Positions 5,198 through 12,184 of a DNA stretch of 12,704 nucleotides are shown here, piece by piece. The position numbers were made by a program, and so were the translations under genes. Positions within the stretch are counted from its first letter, which is position 1, and each line of letters starts with the position of its first letter. Source of the DNA: Pseudomonadota bacterium (GTDB lineage Bacteria; Pseudomonadota; Alphaproteobacteria; Rhodobacterales; Rhodobacteraceae); assembly GCA_021813645.1 (NCBI GenBank), contig JAKAJW010000190.1, positions 1 to 12,704 of the forward strand, given 5' to 3'. The notes beneath the pieces were generated by a model, which saw nothing but the letters and a program-made list of their open reading frames with translations, did no database searches and was not told where the DNA came from.

Positions 5198-8100
5198 TGG
5201 CGACGATTGTGCTTTCGGCGGTGGGCGCCGCGGTCGGCTCCGGCTTCGGCGGCGCGGTTCTTGGATTGTCGGGCGCGGTCATCGGCCGGGCGGTCGGCGC
5301 GACCATCGGCCGCGTGATCGACCAGCGGCTGTTCCAGCAGAAGGTCCTCGGCGGCGGCTCTTCGGCGGTCGAGACCGGCAAGGTGCAACGCTTCGCGCTG
5401 ACAGGGGCCTCGGAAGGGGCGCCGATCGCGCGGGTCTGGGGAAGGGTTCGGATCGGCGGGCAGGTGATCTGGGCGACGCGGTTTCTGGAGCATACCCAGA
5501 CGACGACCACGACCTCGACCGCCAGCGCGGGCGGCGGCAAGGGCGCGGGCGGGCGGACGCTGACCGACACCCGAACCGTGACTGCCTATTCCTACACCGT
5601 CAGCCTGGCGATCGCGCTGTGCGAGGGGGAGATCACCCGGGTCGGGCGGGTCTGGGCGGACGGCATCGAGATCGCGCGGGATTCGCTGAATTTGCGCGTC
5701 TATGCCGGATCCGAGGATCAGCAGCCCGACCCGAAGATCGCGGCGGTCTTGGGGGCGGAGAACGCGCCGGCCTATCGTGGTATCGCCTATGTGGTGATCG
5801 AGGATCTGCAACTCGGCCCATATGGCAACCGCGTGCCGCAGTTCTCTTTCGAGGTGCTGCGCCCGGCGCAGGGGACCTTCGCCCAGTCCTTGCCCGATCT
5901 GGTACATGGGGTGAAGGGCGTGGCGATGATCCCGGGGACTGGGGAATACGAACTGGCCACCACCCCGGTGCATCTGAGCGACGGCCCGGGCGTGAACACT
6001 TCGGTGAACGTCAACACGCCGTCCGGCAAGACCGATTTCGCGACGACGCTGGAGGTTCTGTCCGAGGAGCTGCCGGCCTGCGGTTCGGTCTCGTTGGTGC
6101 TTTGCTGGTTCGGCAGCGACCTGCGCTGCGGCGCGTGCGCGGTTCGGCCGAAAGTCGAGCACGCGGGGGCAGACGGGGTGCCTATGCCCTGGCGATCCGG
6201 CGGGATCGGACGATCCGAGGCCGAGGTGGTGCCGCAGCTCGACGGCCGGCCGGTCTACGGCGGCACGCCGGCCGACCAATCGGTGGTGGAGGCGATCCAG
6301 GCGCTGAAGGCGGCGGGCAAGGAGGTCATGTTCTATCCCTTCCTGCTGATGGACCAGCTGGCCGGCAACGGTTTGCCGGATCCCTGGAGCGGCGGCCTCG
6401 GCCAGCCGGCGCTGCCCTGGCGGGGGCGGATCACCGTGAGCCTGGCGCCCGGACTTTCCGGTTCGCCGGACCGGACGGCGGCGGCCGCAGCCGAGGTGGC
6501 GGCCTTCTTCGGGACCGCGCGGCCTTCGGACTTCACGGTGACGGATGGCGGCGTGCAGTACGCCGGCCCCGCGGAATGGAGCTATCGCCGCTTCATCTTG
6601 CACTGCGCACATCTGGCGGCGCTGGCCGGCGGCGTCGATGCCTTCTGCGTCGGATCCGAGTTTGCCGGGCTGACCCGCGTGCGGGGGGCGGGTGACGATT
6701 TTCCGGCGGTGGCGCAGCTTCGGGCGTTGGCCGCGGATGTTCGCGCCATTCTGGGCGCAGGGGTGCAGATCTCCTATGCCGCGGACTGGACAGAATACGG
6801 CAGCTATCAGAGCCAGGAGGGCGGGCTCTACTTCCCGCTCGATCCGTTCTGGGCCGATGCAAACTGCGACTTTGTTGGCATCGACAACTACATGGCGCTG
6901 TCGGATTGGCGGGACGATCCCGACCAGGCGGATGCGGCCTGGGGCTCGATCTACAATCTCGACTATCTGATGGCCAATGTGCAGGGCGGAAAGGACTACG
7001 ACTGGTACTATGCCTCGCCCGAAGCGGCGGGGCTGCAGAAGCGGACCAAGATCACGGATGGCACCTACGGCGAGCCCTGGGTCTACCGCGTGAAGGATTT
7101 GACCAATTGGTGGGGCCAGGCGCATTTCCAGCGCCCGGGCGGGCTACGCGACAGCGCGCCAACGGCCTGGGTGCCGCAGTCCAAGCCGATCCGGTTCACC
7201 GAATACGGTTGTCCCGCGATCGACAAGGGCACCAACGAGCCGAACAAGTTCGTCGACGCGAAATCGTCTGAGTCGTCTTTGCCCCATTATTCCAGCGGGT
7301 TGCGAGACGACCTGATACAATTGCAATACCTTCGGGCGCTGATCGGCTATTGGGGCGATCCGGCGCATAACCCGATCTCGCCGCTTTATGGCGGTGCGAT
7401 GGTCGATATGGATCATGCCCATGTCTGGGCCTGGGATGCGCGGCCCTACCCCTATTTCCCGAATGCGGTCGGCCTGTGGGCGGACGGCGCGAACTACCAG
7501 ACCGGGCATTGGCTGACCGGCCGCAATGCCAACCAGCCGCTAGCCAATGTGGTCGCCGAGATTTGCGAACGCTCGGGGGTGACGGCGGTCGATCCCACGC
7601 CGCTCTATGGCTTGTTGCGCGGCTATTCGCTGGAGCAAACCGGATCGGCGCGCTCTTCGCTGCAGCCGCTTCTGCTGGGTTTTGCATTCGACCTGGCCGA
7701 GCGCGACGGGCGGATCCGGTTCTTCATGCGGGGCTTGCCGGACAAAGCCGCGATCGCCGAAGCGGAGGTGGTCGAAGCCAGCGGGTCGGGTGGGGCGATC
7801 CAGACCGTCAGGGCGGCCGGGGCAGAGACCTCGGGTTGCGTGCGTCTCAACTTTGTCGAGGCGGATGGCGAATATCAGGCGCGGGCGACCGAAGCGATCT
7901 TTCCCGATGAGGCGGTGCATTCGGTCGCGCAGACCGATCTGCCGATCGTCTTCACCCAGGCCGAAGGGCGTGCCGTTGCCGAACGATGGCTCGCCGAGGC
8001 GCGGGTGGCGCGCGATACGGTGAAGTTCGCGCTGCCGCCGTCGAAGGCCGTCCTGGGGGCAGGGGATGTCGTGCGGCTGGCGGGCGCGCGCTACCGCATT

Positions 8101-9153
8101 GACCGGGTGGAAGAGGCCGAGGCGCAAACGATCGAAGCGACACGGGTGGAAACCACGAGCTATGTCCCGAGCGACTACGCCGCCACGCCCGTGATCTCGC
8201 GGGCTTTTGCCGCGCCCGTTCCGGTCTTCCCTCTGTTTCTGGATCTGCCCATGCTGACCGGCGATGAGCTGCCGCAGGCGCCGCGGCTTGCCGTGACAGC
8301 GACGCCTTGGCCGGGTTCGGTGGCCTGCTTTTCGGCCGCGCAAGACGCCGGCTACACGCTGAATACGCTGGTCACGTCGCCGGCGGTCGTCGGCGTGACG
8401 CAGGGGCCGCTGTTACGGGCGTCGCCAGGGCTCTGGGATCGTGGTGCGGCGCTGCGGGTGAGCGTTTATGGTGGCACCTTGAGCTCGGCGAGCGCAGCGC
8501 AGGTGCTGGCCGGCGCCAACGTCGCCGTGATCGGCGACGGCACGTCCGCCAATTGGGAAGTGTTCCAATTCGCCAGGGCCGAACTCGTGCAGGCGGGGGT
8601 CTACGATCTTTCGCTGCGGCTCCGCGGCCAGGCCGGCAGCGATGCGATCATGCCCGAGGCCTGGCCGGCGGGCAGCTATGTCGTGCTGGTCACCGGGGCG
8701 GCGCCGCAAATCGAGCTTGCCTCGTCACTACGGAACGTGGCGCGTAACTACCGTATCGGTCCGGCCGCGCGCGGTTACGATGACCCGTCCTATACCCATC
8801 TGGTCGCAGCCTTCGAAGGCATCGGCCTGCGGCCCTATGCCCCCTGTCGCTTGGCGGCCAAGGTGTTGGCTTCGGGCGACATCGGTCTGCGCTGGACCCG
8901 TCGGACACGGCTCGACGGCGAGGATTGGACGGCGCCAGACGTGCCGCTGGGGGAAGCCTATGAGGCCTATCTGCTGCGTGTGCGGACCGAGACGGCGACA
9001 TTGCGGGAGGTCACCGTGGGTTTGCCGTTCTGGACCTATGCGGCGGCGGATTGGCTTGCGGATGGCGCGGCCATGAAATTCACCGTCGCGGTGGCGCAAC
9101 TGTCGGACCGCTTCGGACCGGGCCCTTTCACGGAGATTGCTGTCGATGTCTGA
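5197..9153 (+). CDS. GTA gp15, giant tail-tip protein (megatron) with TIM-barrel domain
   Basis: A 1318-residue protein equivalent to RcGTA gp15 (Rcc01698), the largest GTA structural protein, forming the tail tip. Order of parts: a glycine/alanine-rich hydrophobic N-terminus (residues 1-40, many GxxxG steps); a tail-tip domain including a Thr-run loop (QTTTTTSTAS) and ALCEGEITRVGRVWADG; a GTA TIM-barrel, glycosidase-like domain (PF13547) at about 430-740; a phage tail 3-type domain (PF13550) at about 780-960; and a beta-rich C-terminus corresponding to the Rcc01698 C-terminal region. In the barrel, candidate acidic residues are E488 (GSEFAGLT) and E669 (FTEYGCPAID), positions expected for the two glutamates of a retaining glycosidase; activity is unproven. 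The frame is intact. The ATG shares a base with the gp14 TGA, and the DUF2793 gene starts before its stop. It probably contacts and penetrates the recipient envelope. Confidence 0.95.
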   Translation: MATIVLSAVGAAVGSGFGGAVLGLSGAVIGRAVGATIGRVIDQRLFQQKVLGGGSSAVETGKVQRFALTGASEGAPIARVWGRVRIGGQVIWATRFLEHTQTTTTTSTASAGGGKGAGGRTLTDTRTVTAYSYTVSLAIALCEGEITRVGRVWADGIEIARDSLNLRVYAGSEDQQPDPKIAAVLGAENAPAYRGIAYVVIEDLQLGPYGNRVPQFSFEVLRPAQGTFAQSLPDLVHGVKGVAMIPGTGEYELATTPVHLSDGPGVNTSVNVNTPSGKTDFATTLEVLSEELPACGSVSLVLCWFGSDLRCGACAVRPKVEHAGADGVPMPWRSGGIGRSEAEVVPQLDGRPVYGGTPADQSVVEAIQALKAAGKEVMFYPFLLMDQLAGNGLPDPWSGGLGQPALPWRGRITVSLAPGLSGSPDRTAAAAAEVAAFFGTARPSDFTVTDGGVQYAGPAEWSYRRFILHCAHLAALAGGVDAFCVGSEFAGLTRVRGAGDDFPAVAQLRALAADVRAILGAGVQISYAADWTEYGSYQSQEGGLYFPLDPFWADANCDFVGIDNYMALSDWRDDPDQADAAWGSIYNLDYLMANVQGGKDYDWYYASPEAAGLQKRTKITDGTYGEPWVYRVKDLTNWWGQAHFQRPGGLRDSAPTAWVPQSKPIRFTEYGCPAIDKGTNEPNKFVDAKSSESSLPHYSSGLRDDLIQLQYLRALIGYWGDPAHNPISPLYGGAMVDMDHAHVWAWDARPYPYFPNAVGLWADGANYQTGHWLTGRNANQPLANVVAEICERSGVTAVDPTPLYGLLRGYSLEQTGSARSSLQPLLLGFAFDLAERDGRIRFFMRGLPDKAAIAEAEVVEASGSGGAIQTVRAAGAETSGCVRLNFVEADGEYQARATEAIFPDEAVHSVAQTDLPIVFTQAEGRAVAERWLAEARVARDTVKFALPPSKAVLGAGDVVRLAGARYRIDRVEEAEAQTIEATRVETTSYVPSDYAATPVISRAFAAPVPVFPLFLDLPMLTGDELPQAPRLAVTATPWPGSVACFSAAQDAGYTLNTLVTSPAVVGVTQGPLLRASPGLWDRGAALRVSVYGGTLSSASAAQVLAGANVAVIGDGTSANWEVFQFARAELVQAGVYDLSLRLRGQAGSDAIMPEAWPAGSYVVLVTGAAPQIELASSLRNVARNYRIGPAARGYDDPSYTHLVAAFEGIGLRPYAPCRLAAKVLASGDIGLRWTRRTRLDGEDWTAPDVPLGEAYEAYLLRVRTETATLREVTVGLPFWTYAAADWLADGAAMKFTVAVAQLSDRFGPGPFTEIAVDV

Positions 9154-9856
9154 CACAACGAACCTGAGCCTGCCGCTGCTATCGCCGTCGCAGGCGCAAA
9201 AGACGGTGACGGTGAATGAGGCGCTTGCCCGACTGGATGGGCTGGTACAACTCGTGCTCGTGTCGCGCTCGGCCGCCACGCCCCCCGTTTCGGCGCCCGA
9301 AGGCGCCTGCTACGGCGTACCGGGCGGGGCGGTGAACGATTGGGCGGGGCAAGACGGAAGGCTGGCAGTCTTCGTCAACGGGGGCTGGGCCTTCGTCACG
9401 CCGAGGCGCGGCTGGCGCGCCTTCGTCGCCGACGAGAACGCGCTGGCATTGCATGACGGCAGTGCCTGGCAGCCTGGCGCGCTGGCCTTGTCATCAAGCG
9501 GGGCGGCAACCTTCGCGCGGATCGACAAATTCACCCATGCGATCGCCACGGGCCCCACGTCGATGACCAGCTATCAGACTCCCGACGGGTCGATGGTGAT
9601 TGCCGTTACCGCTCGCGTGCTGGCGACGATTTCGGGCTCGCTGACCGGCTGGCAGCTCGGCAATGTCGGGGCGGAAGATCGGTTCGGCACAGGGCTTGGG
9701 CTGCCGGTTGGCTCTTACGCGCGGGGGATGCTCTCGGCGCCGTTGACCTATTATGGCGCGACGTCGCTGGTTCTCACCGCGCAGGGCGGCAGCTTCTCCG
9801 GCGGCACCGTGCGGTTCGCTGTGCACTACCTCGATCTTGGCTTGCCAGGGCTCTAG
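9146..9856 (+). CDS. DUF2793 domain protein, candidate GTA fibre/receptor-binding component
   Basis: A 236-residue protein whose N-terminal half (about 1-115) is a clear DUF2793 domain (PF10983): LSLPLLSPSQAQKTVTVNEA, ALARLDGLVQLVLVSR, PEGACYGVPGGAVNDWAGQDG and WAFVTPRRGWRAFVADE. The C-terminal half (about 120-236; IDKFTHAIATG to FAVHYLDLGLPGL) is beta-rich and not recognised, as expected for a variable binding domain. ATG 9146 overlaps the gp15 stop by 8 bases and has GGAG at 9132-9135; a TTG at 9137 is possible but lies too close to that site. Overlap with gp15 indicates co-expression with the GTA. DUF2793 proteins are common in alphaproteobacterial phages and GTAs, near tail or spike genes. 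I infer a surface or fibre role; precise location on the particle is unknown. Confidence 0.85.
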   Translation: MSDTTNLSLPLLSPSQAQKTVTVNEALARLDGLVQLVLVSRSAATPPVSAPEGACYGVPGGAVNDWAGQDGRLAVFVNGGWAFVTPRRGWRAFVADENALALHDGSAWQPGALALSSSGAATFARIDKFTHAIATGPTSMTSYQTPDGSMVIAVTARVLATISGSLTGWQLGNVGAEDRFGTGLGLPVGSYARGMLSAPLTYYGATSLVLTAQGGSFSGGTVRFAVHYLDLGLPGL

Positions 9857-9956
9857 GCCGCAGCTCCCCACTCGGCCCCGATTTTCAAGGCGGCCCACTT
9901 TTCGAATGTCGACGACAGCCTATTTGGTGTAGGACATCGGCGAAGGGAGAAGCGAA
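9857..9956 (+). other. Intergenic region between GTA cluster and cysE
   Basis: A 100-base non-coding gap. A short GGCCG/CGGCC hairpin (9856-9860 with 9873-9877) starts at the DUF2793 stop codon and is followed by ATTTT; this could be a weak terminator of the GTA operon. Further on, TTTTCG (9899-9904) and TATTTG (9921-9926), 16 bases apart, are a poor promoter candidate. GGGAGA at 9945-9950 is a good ribosome-binding site for cysE. I cannot tell from sequence whether cysE has its own promoter. Confidence 0.3.
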
Positions 9957-10766
9957 ATGGCCGAATTCCGGGCAAAAGTGGCGGCGATCGATCCCGTCTG
10001 GTCGCGCATCTGCGACGAGGCGCGCGCCGCCCTTCGCGAAGAGCCGTTGCTGGGCGGGCTGATGCATTCGAGCTTGCTGCACCATGCCTCGATGGAGCGG
10101 GCTCTGGCTTACCGTTTTTCGCTAAAGCTTGCATCGGGCGAGATCGGCGAGCAGATCCTGCGCGAGATCGCGGATGAGGCCTATGGTTCCGACCCCGAGC
10201 TTGGCCAGGCGGCACGGGCCGATCTGATGGCGGTCTATGAGCGTGATCCTGCCTGCCACCGGTTCTTGCAGCCGCTCCTCTACTTCAAGGGCTATCAGGC
10301 GATCCAGGCCTACCGGGTCGGCCATTGGCTTTGGACGCAAGGCCGGCGCGACCTTGCCTATCTGATCCAGATGCGGGTGTCAGAGGCCTTTGGGGTCGAC
10401 ATCCATCCTGCAGCCCGCTTGGGCAAGGGGATCATGATCGATCATGCGCATTCCATCGTTATCGGTGAGACGGCGGTGGTGGGCGACAATGTCTCGATGC
10501 TGCATTCGGTGACGCTAGGGGGCACCGGCAAGGAAGATGGCGACCGCCATCCCAAGATCGGCAACGGCGTTCTGATCGGGGCGGGGGCCAAAGTGCTCGG
10601 CAATATTCATGTGGGCGACAACAGCCGGATCGCGGCCGGATCGGTGGTGCTGCACGACGTGCCGTGCTGCAAGACGGTTGCCGGCGTGCCCGCTAAGATC
10701 GTCGGCGATGCGGGCTGCGATCAGCCTGCGGTGAAAATGGATCAACTGCTCGATCAGGGCTACTAG
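9957..10766 (+). CDS. cysE: Serine O-acetyltransferase
   Basis: A 269-residue enzyme that transfers acetyl from acetyl-CoA to L-serine, making O-acetylserine for cysteine synthesis in the cytoplasm. The N-terminal helical SATase_N domain spans about 8-112 (DPVWSRICDEARAAL, LLHHASMERALAYRFSLKLA). The C-terminal left-handed beta-helix of hexapeptide repeats spans about 140-250. The catalytic pair is visible as D148 (VDIHPAARLG) and H163 (MIDHAHS), 15 residues apart as in Escherichia coli D143/H158; GGTGKEDGDRHPKIGNGV with R197/H198 is the conserved serine/CoA site. The protein ends in DQGY and not in the Ile used by many CysE proteins to dock CysK. A good ribosome-binding site precedes ATG 9957. 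As I recall, cysE beside the GTA cluster is shared by several Rhodobacterales, which supports vertical inheritance of the region. Confidence 0.95.
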   Translation: MAEFRAKVAAIDPVWSRICDEARAALREEPLLGGLMHSSLLHHASMERALAYRFSLKLASGEIGEQILREIADEAYGSDPELGQAARADLMAVYERDPACHRFLQPLLYFKGYQAIQAYRVGHWLWTQGRRDLAYLIQMRVSEAFGVDIHPAARLGKGIMIDHAHSIVIGETAVVGDNVSMLHSVTLGGTGKEDGDRHPKIGNGVLIGAGAKVLGNIHVGDNSRIAAGSVVLHDVPCCKTVAGVPAKIVGDAGCDQPAVKMDQLLDQGY

Positions 10767-10789
10767 GCGACGCCGCCGCTCGAAACGCC

Positions 10790-10816
10790 AAAGACCCGCC
10801 GTTCGGCGGGTCTTTT
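10790..10816 (+). terminator. Intrinsic terminator after cysE, symmetric (possibly bidirectional)
   Basis: AAAGACCCGCC (10790-10800) pairs perfectly with GGCGGGTCTTT (10805-10815) around the loop GTTC, followed by another T and then GTTT. It lies 24 bases after the cysE stop. Because the stem starts with AAA, the minus strand also reads a GC stem ending in TTT, so the same element can stop transcription of the convergent pdhC gene, whose stop codon is about 70 bases away. Confidence 0.9.
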
Positions 10817-10855
10817 GTTTCGCTCCTGCGGGGTAGGCGCCGCTTGGGTGTGTCG

Positions 10856-10886
10856 GACGGGCGCCAAGGGCCTCTTTCCGCCCGTC
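10856..10886 (-). other. Weak hairpin overlapping the pdhC stop codon
   Basis: GACGGGCG (10856-10863) pairs with CGCCCGTC (10879-10886) with a 15-base loop. The element covers the pdhC stop codon and has no T-tract on the minus strand. It could protect the 3' end of the pdh message, but long loops like this also arise by chance in GC-rich DNA. Confidence 0.25.
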
Positions 10887-12174
10887 ACGCCAGCATGGCT
10901 ATCGGGTTTTCGAGGTTTTCCACAACCGCCTTCAAGAACTCCGCGCCGAGCGCGCCGTCAATCACCCTGTGGTCGACGGACAGCGTCATCGACATCACGG
11001 TGGCGACGGAGATCGACCCATCTTCGGCCACCACCGGCGTCTTGATGCCGGCGCCGACTGCCAGAATCGAGCCGTGCGGCGGGTTGATCACCGCGTCGAA
11101 GTTCTCGATTCCGAACATGCCGAGGTTGGAGATCGCAAAGCTGCCGCCCTGATATTCAGTCGGTGCGAGCTTGCGGGCCTTGGCGCGGGTGGCGAGGTCT
11201 TTCATCTCGGCCGAGAGAGCGGAGAGGGTCTTTGCCTCGGCATCGCGCAGCACCGGGGTGAAAAGGCCGCCATCGACGGCCACCGCCACCGCTACGTCCG
11301 AAGGTTTCAGCTTCAGGATGCGGTCACCGGCCCAGACGGCGTTGCAGTCCGGCACCGCCTGCAGCGCCAAGGCGCAGGCCTTGATGATGAAGTCGTTCAC
11401 CGACAACTTCACGCCCCGCGACTTGAGCTGAGCGTTCAGCGTCTCGCGGAACGCCAAGAGCGCATCAAGCCGCACCGAACGGCGCAGATAGAAATGGGGG
11501 ATCGTCTGCTTCGCCTCGGAGAGACGGGCGGCGATCGTCTTTCGCATCCCGTCGAGCGTGACTTCCTCATAGGCGCGGTCGGCGTAGATCTTCTTCACCG
11601 TTTCGGCGGCCATCCCGGTCGGCATCGCCGCGGCCGGCGTTGCGGCCGATGTGGGCGAAGCCGTGGCGGTTGCAGCCGGGGCAGCAGCGGCCGGCCTGGC
11701 GCCTTCGACATCTGCCCGCACGATCCGACCATACGGACCGGAGCCCTGGATTTTCGTCAGGTCGAGCCCCTTTTCCGTGGCAATCCGACGGGCCAGCGGC
11801 GAGGCGAAGACGCGCGCGCCGGTGGGTTTGGGGGCGCTCACCGCAGCAGGTGCGGCCGTAGCCGCCGCCGGAGGTGTCGCAACCGCAGCCGCGGGCACGG
11901 TTTGTGGCGTGGGCGCGGCGTCGGCGCTCTCGCCTTCCTCGACAAGGACGGCGATCGGCATGTTCACCTTCACCCCGGCGGTACCTTCCGGCACCAGGAT
12001 CTTGCCAAGGATGCCCTCGTCGACGGCCTCGAATTCCATCGTCGCCTTGTCGGTCTCGATCTCGGCAAGGATGTCGCCGGATTTGACGGTGTCGCCCTCT
12101 TTCTTCAGCCAGCGGGCGAGGGTGCCTTCTTCCATCGTCGGAGAGAGGGCAGGCATCAGGATTTGCGTCGCCAT
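10885..12174 (-). CDS. pdhC: Pyruvate dehydrogenase complex E2, dihydrolipoyllysine acetyltransferase
   Basis: A 429-residue E2 core subunit that passes acetyl groups from lipoamide to CoA, linking glycolysis to the TCA cycle in the cytoplasm. One lipoyl domain lies at about 2-80, with lipoylated K43 in EIETDKATMEFEA. An Ala/Pro-rich flexible linker covers about 84-118. The peripheral subunit-binding domain lies at about 121-158 (VFASPLARRIATEKGLDL to GPYGRIVRADV), and a second Ala-rich linker at about 160-190. The catalytic acyltransferase domain runs from about 195 to the end with the active-site motif VDHRVIDGALGAEFL (H402, D406). A GAGGGG ribosome-binding site precedes the ATG. The gene starts 10 bases after pdhB, so both are in one operon. 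A single lipoyl domain and this length are usual for alphaproteobacterial E2. Confidence 0.95.
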   Translation of the reverse strand: MATQILMPALSPTMEEGTLARWLKKEGDTVKSGDILAEIETDKATMEFEAVDEGILGKILVPEGTAGVKVNMPIAVLVEEGESADAAPTPQTVPAAAVATPPAAATAAPAAVSAPKPTGARVFASPLARRIATEKGLDLTKIQGSGPYGRIVRADVEGARPAAAAPAATATASPTSAATPAAAMPTGMAAETVKKIYADRAYEEVTLDGMRKTIAARLSEAKQTIPHFYLRRSVRLDALLAFRETLNAQLKSRGVKLSVNDFIIKACALALQAVPDCNAVWAGDRILKLKPSDVAVAVAVDGGLFTPVLRDAEAKTLSALSAEMKDLATRAKARKLAPTEYQGGSFAISNLGMFGIENFDAVINPPHGSILAVGAGIKTPVVAEDGSISVATVMSMTLSVDHRVIDGALGAEFLKAVVENLENPIAMLA

Positions 12175-12184
12175 CTTCCCCTCC

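Noticed and set aside
5173..7125. A 650-codon open frame on the minus strand opposite gp15
   Set aside because: It is arginine- and proline-rich, has no recognisable domain, and lies opposite a strongly recognised gene. Long antisense frames are expected in DNA of this GC content.
1..9856. A recent, mobile prophage
   Set aside because: No integrase, repressor, lysis, replication genes or attachment repeats are visible in the window, and gene order is exactly that of the Rhodobacterales GTA, flanked by cysE and pdh genes. The part upstream of the window could not be examined.
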